NCBI RefSeq assembly: GCF_006717045.1 | Contig: NZ_VFPH01000001.1 | Span: 2,728,001 to 2,792,000, forward strand | Direction of reading: 5' to 3' | Length of the DNA: 64,000 bases | Source of the DNA: Pseudonocardia cypriaca | Lineage (GTDB): Bacteria; Actinomycetota; Actinomycetes; Mycobacteriales; Pseudonocardiaceae | Shown here: positions 42,890 to 50,752 of the stretch, one piece after another | Position numbering within the stretch: the stretch's first letter is position 1 | Layout: each line of letters opens with the position of its first letter | Position numbers and translations under genes: made by a program | Notes under the pieces: model-generated | What the model saw: the letters and a program-made list of their open reading frames with translations, nothing else | Told to the model about the DNA's origin: nothing | Databases searched by the model: none

Positions 42890-43633
42890 TCAGGACGCGC
42901 TGTCGTACTGGTCGTCCGGAGCGGGGACCGGTCGTGCCTCCATGACGTCGATGTACGGGATGACACCGTTGTTGATCGGGTCTGCGGCCTGCCGGTCGGT
43001 GTGGACGCCGGTGATCTCGTACCAGGTGTCGGGCTGCAGGATGGGCGGTATCCGGCCGGTCAGGCCGACCTTGACGGGCCGGGCGTCCGCCGCGCAGCAG
43101 TTGAGGACCATGCGGACCAGGTACGGCGCGCCGCTCTCGTCGAGGCTGATGAACCCGGACGTCGTGATCCGGCGGTCGCCGAGGGAGCGGCCGTGGTCGT
43201 AGGCGGCGCGGCCGGCGTAGTCGACCAGGCCGAGTGGTACCGGGTCGTCGGCGGGGAGCGCCGAGAGGTCCCACGGTTGCTGCAGGGCCGTGCCGTCGCG
43301 CATGGCCGCGTAGGAGCCGGGTGGCGGTGGGGCGACGAAGATCAGCGCGAGCAGGGGCAGGACGAGGAGCCATGCGATCCGCGGTTCGCGGTGTTCGTGT
43401 TCGTGGTGTTCGTGTTCGCGGTGTTCCTGTTCGGCGCCCTCGCCTGCGGCGCGCGGGCGTCGCCGTTCGAACCAGATCGTGGCGACGGCGGCGACGATGA
43501 GGACGCCGCCGGCCACGAGCAGCAGCGGCTGCAAGCCGGCCTTGACGTACCGCAGGTAGAGATCGGTGAGGCCGGCGTACCCGAGGGCCGCGCCGAGCAG
43601 GAGCAGCACGCCTGCCTGCGCTCCCCGGTTCAC
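42890..43633 (-). CDS. TIGR03943-family membrane protein with a His-rich loop
   Basis: A 247-residue protein of the TIGR03943/DUF1980 group, known in Bacillus as YcgQ. Two helices near the N-terminus (VLLLLGAALGYAGL, LLLVAGGVLIVAAVATIW) are followed by a cytoplasmic loop with a striking His/Glu run (EHEHHEHEHRE), a third helix, and a C-terminal domain with MVLNCCAADARPVKVGLTG that holds the conserved Cys-Cys. The family always accompanies a DUF318/ArsP-like permease, here directly upstream with a GTGA overlap. The His run suggests metal contact; the transported ion is not known. Confidence 0.82.
   Translation of the reverse strand: MNRGAQAGVLLLLGAALGYAGLTDLYLRYVKAGLQPLLLVAGGVLIVAAVATIWFERRRPRAAGEGAEQEHREHEHHEHEHREPRIAWLLVLPLLALIFVAPPPPGSYAAMRDGTALQQPWDLSALPADDPVPLGLVDYAGRAAYDHGRSLGDRRITTSGFISLDESGAPYLVRMVLNCCAADARPVKVGLTGRIPPILQPDTWYEITGVHTDRQAADPINNGVIPYIDVMEARPVPAPDDQYDSAS
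43384..43433 (-). repeat. Short tandem repeat encoding the His/Glu loop
   Basis: About 50 bp of GTGTTC-type 6-base units with small variations encode the EHEHHEHEH loop of the TIGR03943 protein. It is a slippage-prone tract inside a coding region. Confidence 0.6.
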
Positions 43634-44640
43634 AGCAGCACCGCCCCGACGAGGGTCGCGGCCAGGACGGCCGCCGCGAACGTGGCGGGGGCGAACCGCA
43701 ACGCGAACCCGCGGCCGAACGTGGCGGCCTGCATGCCGAACAGCTTCAGGTCGATCATCGGGCCGACCACGAGGAAGGCCAGCTGGGCGGTCGGCGAGAA
43801 CTGGGTCAGGGAAGCGGCGACGAACGCGTCGGCCTCGGAGCAGATCGACAACAGCACCGCTAGCAGCGCCAGGGTGAGCACGGACACCACGGGGATGGAG
43901 CCCGCGACGTAGAGCCAGCTCGCCGGTACCACGGTCTTGAGGGTGGCGGCGGCCATGGCGCCGACGACGAGGAAGCCGCCCGCGTGCATCACGTCGTGGC
44001 GCACGGACGCCCAGAACGCCGCTCCCTTGCCGAGGCCCGCGTGCGAGGGCCGGGCCGGAAGACGCAGCCAGTCCGTGCGGCCCAGCCGTTGCCACAGCCA
44101 GCCCATCGCGCACGCCGCGAGGAGGCTCGCCACGAACCGGGCGAGGACCATCCGCGGGTTGTCGGGGAACGCGACGGCGGTTGCGGTCAGCACGATGGGG
44201 TTGATCGCCGGGGCGGACAGCAGGAACGCCAGCGCCGCCGCCGGGGCGACGCCCCCGCGCACCAACGCCCCGGCCACCGGCACGGAGGCGCACTCGCAGC
44301 CGGGTAGCACCATCCCGGCCACTCCGGCGACCGGTACCGCGCGCGCCGGGTGTCGCGGCAGCGCACGGGCGAGGAACGACGGTGGGACGAACACCGCGAT
44401 GACCGCCGAGAGCAGCACACCGAGGACGAGGAAGGGGAGGGCCTGCACGACGACCGCGACGAACACGGTCATCCAGGTCTGCATCACCGGCTCGGACAGC
44501 ACCCGGCGGATCAGCCCCTGCCCGGCGACCGCCAGCAGCAGGGCCATGCTCAGGACGAGGGTGGAGTCGAACCGCCAGCCCTGCGGTTCCCCCGCCTCGC
44601 GCCGGTCGGCCCGGGTGGAGGCGGAATCGGTGGTGGTCAC
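43630..44640 (-). CDS. DUF318/ArsP-like permease
   Basis: A 336-residue membrane protein with about nine helices. The core motif PGCECASVPVAGALVRGG, with SAPAINPIVLTATAV, defines the DUF318 (ArsP_1) permease family. A second Cys-containing SICSEADAFVAASL motif is in the C-terminal half. GTG at 44640 is preceded by GGAGG at moderate distance; an earlier ATG at 44682 is a poorer fit. It is first of the pair with the TIGR03943 protein, overlapping by 4 bp. Named relatives export organoarsenicals or act in metal handling; the cargo here is unknown. Confidence 0.85.
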   Translation of the reverse strand: MTTTDSASTRADRREAGEPQGWRFDSTLVLSMALLLAVAGQGLIRRVLSEPVMQTWMTVFVAVVVQALPFLVLGVLLSAVIAVFVPPSFLARALPRHPARAVPVAGVAGMVLPGCECASVPVAGALVRGGVAPAAALAFLLSAPAINPIVLTATAVAFPDNPRMVLARFVASLLAACAMGWLWQRLGRTDWLRLPARPSHAGLGKGAAFWASVRHDVMHAGGFLVVGAMAAATLKTVVPASWLYVAGSIPVVSVLTLALLAVLLSICSEADAFVAASLTQFSPTAQLAFLVVGPMIDLKLFGMQAATFGRGFALRFAPATFAAAVLAATLVGAVLL

Positions 44641-44780
44641 GGGTGATGTGCCTCCGGTGTGCGGTGGTCCCACCTCCAGCACGGATGTCCCCGGGGAATC
44701 GTTCGGTCACGGGCCCGGCTGAACCGCCCACCCGCGAGATCCGTGGTGAGGGGAGTAGCCCAGCGGGAAGGACTCCGGCC

Positions 44781-46478
44781 TTGTTGCTCAGCACCCGTCC
44801 GTCGACCCGGGCCCGGCGCGATACGCCCGGAGCCGGCCCCGAGGGCGGCGGAGCCGACGGCACCGGCCGGGGCGCCCGTCACCGCGTCGCCCAGGCGATC
44901 CTCACCGTTCTCGCAGGCCTCCTGGTGTTCCTCGCTCTCACCGTGCCCCGGGAGGCCGGGCAGCTCACCCCGCTCGCGTTCCTGCGGATCCCGGTCGAGG
45001 TGCTGGTCGGCGTAGCCGTCCTGCTCGTCCTGCCGGCGCGCCTCCGGCCGCGGGTCGCGCTCGTCGGCGGGGCGTTGCTCGCCCTGCTGACCCTGCTGCG
45101 GGTGCTGCAGATGGGTTTCCTCGCGGTCCTCGCGCGCCCCTTCGACCCGGTCTTCGACTGGTCGCAGCTGGCCAGCGGCGCGAGCCTGCTGGATCTCCCG
45201 TTCGGCGCGACGGGTTCCGTGGTGGGCGCCGTCGTGGTCGCTGCCGTGCTGGTCGTCCTCACGGCGCTGGCGACCCGCCGGCTGGCGAGCTGTGCCGCAA
45301 GGCACCGGACGGTCACGATCCGGCTGGTCGCCGTGCTCACCGCCGCCTGGCTCGCCTGCTTCGTGCTCGGCACGCAGCTCGTGGCCCCGGTTCCCGTCGC
45401 GGGCAGGAGTGTTGCCGCCAGCGCGTACGAGACCGCGCAGCAGGTCGCAGCGAGCCTGCACGACCAGCAGGTGTTCGACGAGCAGGCGGCCACGGACGCG
45501 TTGCGCGACGTCCGGGATGCCGACCTGCTCACCGCGCTGCGCGGGAAGGACGTCGTCCTCACCTACGTCGAGAGCTACGGGCGCTCGGCGCTGGAGAACC
45601 CGGAGTTCGGGCCGACGATCACGCCGATCCTCGACGAGGGGACCCGCCGCCTCGCCGCTGCCGGCTTCGGCTCCCGCAGCGCGTTCCTCACCTCGTCGGT
45701 GGTCGGTGGGGGCAGCTGGCTGGCCCACGCGACCCTGCTCTCGGGTCTGCGCGTCGCCAACGAGCACAGCTTCGACAAGCTCGTCGCGAGCGACCGGCTG
45801 ACGCTCTCGGCCGCCTTCCGGCGCGCCGGCTGGGACACCGTGGCGGTCCAGCCCTCGAGCCTTGGTCCGTGGCCGGCGGGCGCGTTCTACGGCTTCGACC
45901 GGACCTACGACTCCACGACCCTCGGCAACCGGTCGCGGATCTACGACGGTTTCCAGACGCCCGACCAGTACACCCTGGCGGCCTTCCAGAGCCTGGAGCG
46001 TGGCCGACCGGATCGGGCACCGCTCATGGCTCAGATCCCACTCGTCTCCAGCCACTGGCCGTGGGCGGAGATCCCGCGGCTGCTCGACTGGAACGAGATC
46101 GGCGACGGCTCCGTGTTCGACCGGCCCGGAGCCGGGCAGAGCGACCCGGTGGACGCGGTCGAGGCCGATCCGGCCCGCATGCGCGACGGGTACCGGAGAA
46201 CGATCGAGTACTCGCTGTCCACCCTGATCTCCTACGTCGAGACCTACGGCGACGACAACCTGGTCTTCGTCTTCCTCGGTGACCACCAGCCGGCCCCCTT
46301 CGTCGGCGGGAACGGTGCCGGCCAGGACGTTCCGATCACCATCGTCAGCCGGGACAGCGCAGTGCTGGACCGGATCGCCGGGTGGGGCTGGCAGGACGGC
46401 CTGCGGCCCGACCCGCAGGCGCCGGTCTGGCCGATGGAGTCCTTCCGCGACCGGTTCCTCACGACCTTCAGCCCGTGA
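44781..46478 (+). CDS. Membrane sulfatase-fold protein (LtaS/phosphoglycerol-transferase-like)
   Basis: A 565-residue protein with four or five N-terminal helices and a large extracellular alkaline-phosphatase-superfamily domain. VVLTYVESYGRSAL marks the nucleophile region, FLTSSVVGGGSWLAH the substrate loop, and FVFLGDHQPAPFVGG the Asp/His metal site. Such proteins transfer or cleave phosphoglycerol or related groups on surface polymers; some are inactive. The TTG at 44781 has GGAAGGA upstream and gives the shortest plausible tail. ATG at 44685 is the alternative. Divergent from the DUF318 permease. Confidence 0.8.
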   Translation: MLLSTRPSTRARRDTPGAGPEGGGADGTGRGARHRVAQAILTVLAGLLVFLALTVPREAGQLTPLAFLRIPVEVLVGVAVLLVLPARLRPRVALVGGALLALLTLLRVLQMGFLAVLARPFDPVFDWSQLASGASLLDLPFGATGSVVGAVVVAAVLVVLTALATRRLASCAARHRTVTIRLVAVLTAAWLACFVLGTQLVAPVPVAGRSVAASAYETAQQVAASLHDQQVFDEQAATDALRDVRDADLLTALRGKDVVLTYVESYGRSALENPEFGPTITPILDEGTRRLAAAGFGSRSAFLTSSVVGGGSWLAHATLLSGLRVANEHSFDKLVASDRLTLSAAFRRAGWDTVAVQPSSLGPWPAGAFYGFDRTYDSTTLGNRSRIYDGFQTPDQYTLAAFQSLERGRPDRAPLMAQIPLVSSHWPWAEIPRLLDWNEIGDGSVFDRPGAGQSDPVDAVEADPARMRDGYRRTIEYSLSTLISYVETYGDDNLVFVFLGDHQPAPFVGGNGAGQDVPITIVSRDSAVLDRIAGWGWQDGLRPDPQAPVWPMESFRDRFLTTFSP

Positions 46479-46498
46479 TCGACCCGGCTCGAGTCGTC

Positions 46499-47062
46499 TC
46501 AGCTCGAACGGTCGGAGCGCCCGGCGGCGCGCAGCAGCCGCAGCTGGCCGAGCTCCGCGGTGTTCTTCATGAGCTCCGCGTTGGCCCAGCCCAGCATCTG
46601 CGCGACGGTCATCCCGGCGTCGGCGGGCCAGGGGAACGGGGCGGGGCCGGCCAGGTCGGCGTCGGTGAGCGCGTCGAGCACCGCGAGCCACTCGTCGTGC
46701 AGTCCGCGCAGCCAGCCGACGGTGGCATCGGGGCCCGGCCAGGCCACGGCGGTTCGGTCGCGTGGCTCGCGGCCCTGCGCGTGGTCGATCGCCACGGTCC
46801 ACCACCAGCCGAGGTGCCACGTCACCCAGCCGATCGTCGGCACGGGGATCGGGTCCGGCTCGGCGTCGGCCCAGTCCGGGGTCCAGCTCCCGTTGGCGGC
46901 CTGCCGCACGGTCCAGCAGAGCGGCGCCGGCTCCCAGAGGAAGTCCTCGGTCGTCAGCCGGTCCAGGTGCAGCCGGGTGAGGGACCAGGTCAGGTCGAAC
47001 TGCCACCGCAGCAGGTCGCGAGTCACCTGGTGATCATCGCGTCCTGCTGCGGTGGACTGCAT
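46499..47062 (-). CDS. DinB-family protein
   Basis: A 187-residue four-helix protein of the DinB/YfiT fold, often a thiol-dependent S-transferase or metal-binding enzyme in actinobacteria. Segments: DLLRWQFDLTWSLTRLHLDRLT, IGWVTWHLGWWWTVAIDHAQG and a C-terminal MLGWANAELMKNTAELGQLR. The WHLGWWW and DH His residues are candidates for the metal triad. ATG at 47062 is used; GTG at 47026 is closer to the first helix and equally likely. Monocistronic. Confidence 0.78.
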   Translation of the reverse strand: MQSTAAGRDDHQVTRDLLRWQFDLTWSLTRLHLDRLTTEDFLWEPAPLCWTVRQAANGSWTPDWADAEPDPIPVPTIGWVTWHLGWWWTVAIDHAQGREPRDRTAVAWPGPDATVGWLRGLHDEWLAVLDALTDADLAGPAPFPWPADAGMTVAQMLGWANAELMKNTAELGQLRLLRAAGRSDRSS

Positions 47063-47087
47063 CCGGTTTGTCCCGGTCGGCCTCGAC

Positions 47088-48524
47088 TCAGTCGGTGAGC
47101 GTGAGTTCGGCCGGGACCCGGTCGCGGCGCGGGACGAGCCCGCTCAGCGCGATCAGGAGCCCGGCGACGGCGAACCCGGTGACGACGCCGAGGGCGGGTG
47201 TGAAGCCGGCCAGCAGGGCCTCCGGTCCGGTGCGTCCCTCGCCGCCCGCGACCAGCACGGCGGTGACGATCGCCAGGCCCAGCGCGCCGCCCACCTGCAA
47301 CGAGGTGTTCAGCAGCCCGCCGGCGAGGCCCTGCTCGTCGTCCGGGATCCCGGCGGTGGCCTGGATGTTGAACGACGCGAAGGCGAGGGTGAAGCCGAGG
47401 CCGAGCAGGATCATGCTGGGCAGTACGCCGACGACGTACGGGGCGTCGCGGTCGACCACGAGGAAGAGCACGTAGGCGGCCACGTGGGCCACGACGCCCG
47501 CGGCGATCGTGCGCGACGTGCCGACCCGCTCGATGAGCGGGTCCATCCGCGGCGAGCCGAATGCGACGATCAGGGCGGCCGGCAGGAAGCCGAGCGCGGT
47601 CTGCAGCGCGGACCAGCCCAGCACGGACTGCAGGTACAGCATCACCACGAACTGGAACCCGAGGTACGCGCCGAAGAACACCATGACGCCGAGGTTGGCG
47701 CGGGCCAGCCGGCCGGACCGGAGGATGCCGAGCCGAAGGAGCGGGTGCGGGCTGCGGCGCTCGATGACGGCGAACGCGGCGAGCAGGACCGCGGTGAGCG
47801 CGAACTGCAGGAGCGTGCGCGGCTCGGCCCAGCCGATCTCGGGTGCCTCGACGACGGTGTAGACGAGCAGCAGCATCGCCGCCACACCGGTGATGGCACC
47901 GGGGAGGTCGTAGCTCCCGGTCCGCTCGGCCGGCCGGTCGTCCGGGAGCAGCCGGTACGCCGCGACCAGCGCGACGATCGCGATCGGCGCAGGCAGGAAG
48001 AACGTCCAGCGCCAGCCGACTTCGGTGAGCAGCCCGGAGAAGACGAGGCCCGCGGAGTACCCGCTGGCCCCGAACACCGCGAAGATGCCCAGCGCCCGGT
48101 TGCGGGCCGGGCCCTCGGCGAAGGTCGTGGTGATGATCGAGAGGGCGGCGGGCGCGGTGAACGCGGCGGCTGCACCCTTCACGAGGCGGGTGGCGATCAG
48201 CAGGGCGCCGTCGTCGACGAGACCGCCGAGCAGCGAGGCGACTGTGAACACGGCGACGGCGGCGAGGAACACCCGCCGTCTGCCGAGCAGGTCGGCGGTG
48301 CGCCCGCCGAGCAGCAGCAGACCGCCGTAGCTGAGGACGTATCCGCTGACGACCCACTGCAGGGCACTGGTCGAGAGGCCGAGGTCGGCCTGGATGACGG
48401 GAAGCGCGACGCCGACCATCGACACGTCGAGCGCATCGAGGCCGACGACGAGGGACACGGTGAGGAGCACACCCCAGAGCTGGGGCGTCCACCGTGTGGA
48501 GGTGGTCGTGAGGGAAGCGGTCAC
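47088..48524 (-). CDS. MFS multidrug-type exporter, 14-helix DHA2 family
   Basis: A 478-residue transporter with 14 predicted helices. Motif LDVSMVGVALPVIQADLG and LGRRRVFLAAVAVF (motif A) are typical of DHA2 proton-driven efflux pumps, and FFGAYLGFQFVVMLYLQ and LPSMILLGLGFTLAF follow. GTG 48524 is chosen because a promoter (TTGCAT, 16 bp, TAGCCT) ends 8 bp before it, which would make a leaderless start. ATGs at 48566, 48551 or 48545 lie inside that promoter. It is divergent from a MarR gene, the normal arrangement for drug-inducible efflux. Confidence 0.88.
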   Translation of the reverse strand: MTASLTTTSTRWTPQLWGVLLTVSLVVGLDALDVSMVGVALPVIQADLGLSTSALQWVVSGYVLSYGGLLLLGGRTADLLGRRRVFLAAVAVFTVASLLGGLVDDGALLIATRLVKGAAAAFTAPAALSIITTTFAEGPARNRALGIFAVFGASGYSAGLVFSGLLTEVGWRWTFFLPAPIAIVALVAAYRLLPDDRPAERTGSYDLPGAITGVAAMLLLVYTVVEAPEIGWAEPRTLLQFALTAVLLAAFAVIERRSPHPLLRLGILRSGRLARANLGVMVFFGAYLGFQFVVMLYLQSVLGWSALQTALGFLPAALIVAFGSPRMDPLIERVGTSRTIAAGVVAHVAAYVLFLVVDRDAPYVVGVLPSMILLGLGFTLAFASFNIQATAGIPDDEQGLAGGLLNTSLQVGGALGLAIVTAVLVAGGEGRTGPEALLAGFTPALGVVTGFAVAGLLIALSGLVPRRDRVPAELTLTD

Positions 48525-48532
48525 GATCGACG

Positions 48533-48604
48533 AGGCTACATGCATGTGCATCAGATGCAAGCTCATTTAATGCGCGTGCATCACAGTCCCATGCATGCTA
48601 ATGT
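48533..48604. promoter_or_regulatory. Divergent promoters and TGCAT operator repeats for MFS/MarR
   Basis: Minus-strand promoter: TTGCAT (48560-48555), 16 bp, TAGCCT (48538-48533). Plus-strand promoter: GTGCAT (48576-48581), 17 bp, TAATGT (48599-48604). TGCAT/ATGCA motifs recur through the gap (for example TGCATGTGCAT at 48541 and CATGCATGC at 48590), as expected for MarR operators overlapping both promoters. Confidence 0.55.
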
Positions 48605-48611
48605 GCGGCTC

Positions 48612-49001
48612 GTGAGCGCCAGCATCGCCGACGGGGCCGATGAGCAGCTGCTGGACGAGTGGCACGCGCTACTCGCCCGCCACGCCACTGTCTGCGGCGC
48701 CCTCGAGGCCGAGCTCCGCCGTCGCCACGACATCGGCGTGAGCGAGTTCGAGGCGCTCGAGCGGCTCGCCACCGGCCCGCAGGGGAAGTGCCGCGGCGTC
48801 GAGCTCACCGAGGCCGTGCACCTCAGCCAGAGCGCTGCTTCCCGGCTGGTCGCCCGGATGGAGCGCGACGGCCTCGTCGAGCGCACCACCTGTCCCGACG
48901 ACCGGCGCGCGATCTTCATCGCCCTCACCGACGCCGGCCGGCAGCGCTACCGCGAGGCGAAGCCCACGCAGCGCGCCGTGCTCGCCGCCACCATGGGCTG
49001 A
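48612..49001 (+). CDS. MarR-family regulator
   Basis: A 129-residue winged helix regulator. Recognition region GVELTEAVHLSQSAASRLVARMERDGLVERTTCPDDRRAIFIALTDAG (in three segments) is typical. The C-terminus stops soon after the wing, so the final dimer helix is shorter than in most MarR proteins. The GTG at 48612 lies 7 bp after a TAATGT -10 box, suggesting a leaderless message; ATG at 48591 is an alternative. It is divergent from the MFS exporter, which it probably represses. Confidence 0.85.
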   Translation: MSASIADGADEQLLDEWHALLARHATVCGALEAELRRRHDIGVSEFEALERLATGPQGKCRGVELTEAVHLSQSAASRLVARMERDGLVERTTCPDDRRAIFIALTDAGRQRYREAKPTQRAVLAATMG

Positions 49002-49125
49002 ACCGCACCGGGGTCGGTCGAAAGATCGACTGCGGACGCCCCTCTCGGACCTTCGGCCGATGTCGACAGTGGCTGCGGTGCGCGAAGGTCTCCACCGGAA
49101 ACCGCCATCGGACCGGGGGGGGAGC

Positions 49126-49638
49126 GTGCATCGGTTGATCGTGTTCGCCGACCGGCTGCACGCACGGGCCCGCGGGGTGCGCGCGCTGGGCTGGTTCGCG
49201 TGGAGCGTGCGGGTGCTGCTCGCCGCGGCCTTCCTGCCTTCCGGGCTGGTCAAGGTCCTCGGCCTGCCCTTCACCCGCCTCGATCCGCGGACGTCGGAGG
49301 TGGGCCGCCTGTTCGCCGCCCTCGAGCACGACTTCGGTGCGCTCTACCCGTTCATCGGCGCCTGCCAGCTCGCCGCGGCGGTGTTGCTGCTCGTCCCGCG
49401 CACCACTCTCGTCGGCGCGCTGGTGCACCTGCCGATCACGGCCGGCATCGTGGTGATCACGACGACCGTGGGCTTCCGGGGCACGTGGGTGATCACGTGG
49501 CTGATGCTGCTCGGCGTGGTCTTCCTGATCTGCTGGGACTGGCACCGGGTCAAGGCGCTGTGCGGTCCGGAACTCCCAGCTGATCCGGCTGTCGCACGTC
49601 CGGCCGCAGCTTCGGCTCGGCGACACCTCGCTCGGTGA
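49126..49638 (+). CDS. DoxX-like membrane protein
   Basis: A 170-residue protein with four predicted helices (SVRVLLAAAFLPSGLVKVLG; LYPFIGACQLAAAVLLLV; LVHLPITAGIVVITTTV; WVITWLMLLGVVFLICW). The LAAAFLPSGLVKVLG start matches DoxX/YkgB-type proteins. Family members are linked to thiol or oxidative stress, but function is unknown. GTG at 49126 follows a GGGGGGGGAG site. The tail is basic and cytoplasmic. Confidence 0.78.
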   Translation: MHRLIVFADRLHARARGVRALGWFAWSVRVLLAAAFLPSGLVKVLGLPFTRLDPRTSEVGRLFAALEHDFGALYPFIGACQLAAAVLLLVPRTTLVGALVHLPITAGIVVITTTVGFRGTWVITWLMLLGVVFLICWDWHRVKALCGPELPADPAVARPAAASARRHLAR

Positions 49639-49657
49639 CGACGGCCGGTAGGTGGGA

Positions 49658-50077
49658 TCAGGCCGCGCCGCGCCACCATCGTCGGGCGGTGGGATGGGTG
49701 ACCGAGCGGGGCCGCGAGGCCGGTACGGGGATCTCGACGCCGAGGGTTCGCTGCAGGAGCAGGCGCTCCCGCTCCTGCGCCGCGGCGAGCGCGGGGGAGT
49801 CCGCATGGGCGTCGAGGAGCGCGCGGAGCCCGCGCCCGCCCGTCGTCGGGTCGGTCCACGCGGCCACCACGGCTGCGTCGAAGTCGGCGGGCGAGTCCTC
49901 GAGCTGGGCGTCGATGCGGGCGAACAGCGCCGTGCGCCAGCGGTGGTGGAGGGCGAGGAGGAATGCCTCGACGCTGCCGAACGCGGCCTCGACGTCCCCG
50001 CGGCGGGCGATCTCCGGGCGGCCGGTGCGTGCCGTTTCGGCGAGCACCTCGCGGACCAGCAGGAACTTCGGGGACAT
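49658..50077 (-). CDS. Unknown helical protein divergent from TetR
   Basis: A 139-residue soluble helical protein with no Cys and no membrane segment; rich in Ala, Arg and Leu, ending in a basic PTARRWWRGAA. I do not recognise the family. It shares the operator-bearing gap with the TetR gene and is likely repressed by it. An unrelated-looking 139-residue length leaves a DNA-binding or enzyme role open. ATG at 50077 begins MSPKFLLVREVLAETARTG. Confidence 0.65.
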   Translation of the reverse strand: MSPKFLLVREVLAETARTGRPEIARRGDVEAAFGSVEAFLLALHHRWRTALFARIDAQLEDSPADFDAAVVAAWTDPTTGGRGLRALLDAHADSPALAAAQERERLLLQRTLGVEIPVPASRPRSVTHPTARRWWRGAA

Positions 50078-50105
50078 GACGTCGGTCTCCAGCGCTGCGA
50101 CGGTT

Positions 50106-50135
50106 ACATACTCTGCGTACGTACTCTGAGTATGT
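50106..50135. promoter_or_regulatory. TetR operator: paired TACTCTG repeats
   Basis: ACATACTC (50106-50113) and GAGTATGT (50128-50135) are perfect inverted arms. Inside lie two near-identical 11-mers, TACTCTGCGTA (50109-50119) and TACTCTGAGTA (50122-50132), 13 bp apart. The site sits in the 72-bp gap between divergent genes, the expected place for TetR autoregulation. Confidence 0.65.
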
Positions 50136-50149
50136 CGTAGACTCCCCGC

Positions 50150-50752
50150 ATGTCAAGGCCGAAGAGCCGGCGCGAGCTCTACTCCGAGGCCACCCGGGCC
50201 GCGCTGCTGGAGACCGCCACGGCGATGTTCGCCGAGCGCGGGTTCGCCGGTACGTCACTGGACGACATCGCAGTCGCCACGCAGGTCACCCGCGGCGCGG
50301 TGTACCACCACTTCGAGAGCAAGAAGGCCGTTTTCGAGGCGGTCTTCGACGCGCTGGAGCAGGACATGACGGCCCGCGTCTCGGCGGCGGCACAGGGGCA
50401 GCCGGACGCGTGGCAGGCGGGGATGGCCGCGCTCGACGCGTTCCTCGATCTCTGCTGCGAGGACCGGTACGGCCGGCTGTGCTGGCTGGAGGGTCCGCTG
50501 GCGCTGGGCTGGGCCAGCTGGATGCACCACGAGAAGAAGTACGCCTACGCGCTGATCGACGGGTTCCTGCAGGCCGCGCGGGAGGAAGGGCTGCTCGCGG
50601 CGGTGCCTTTCCCGGTGGGCAGCCAGCTGGTGTTCCACCTGCTCGGTGGGGCCGGGCGCACGATCGCCGAGGCGCCGAAGGCCGAGCGCGGGGCCGTGCG
50701 CGACGCCTGCGCCGGCACGATCCGCCGGATGCTCAACGGGCTGCGCGCGTAA
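50150..50752 (+). CDS. TetR-family regulator
   Basis: A 200-residue regulator. Helix-turn-helix: AALLETATAMFAERGFAGTS, DDIAVATQVTRGAVYHHFESKK. The C-terminal half has CCEDRYGRLCWLEGPLALG, with three Cys, and helical ligand-binding segments. It is divergent from the unknown 139-residue protein, with the paired operator between them. Its end overlaps the convergent flippase fusion by 20 bp. Ligand unknown. Confidence 0.88.
   Translation: MSRPKSRRELYSEATRAALLETATAMFAERGFAGTSLDDIAVATQVTRGAVYHHFESKKAVFEAVFDALEQDMTARVSAAAQGQPDAWQAGMAALDAFLDLCCEDRYGRLCWLEGPLALGWASWMHHEKKYAYALIDGFLQAAREEGLLAAVPFPVGSQLVFHLLGGAGRTIAEAPKAERGAVRDACAGTIRRMLNGLRA

Noticed and set aside
47052..48590. A long plus-strand frame running through the MFS gene into MarR
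   Set aside because: Only the last 129 codons match MarR; the rest is Glu/Arg/Gly-rich antisense of the transporter.
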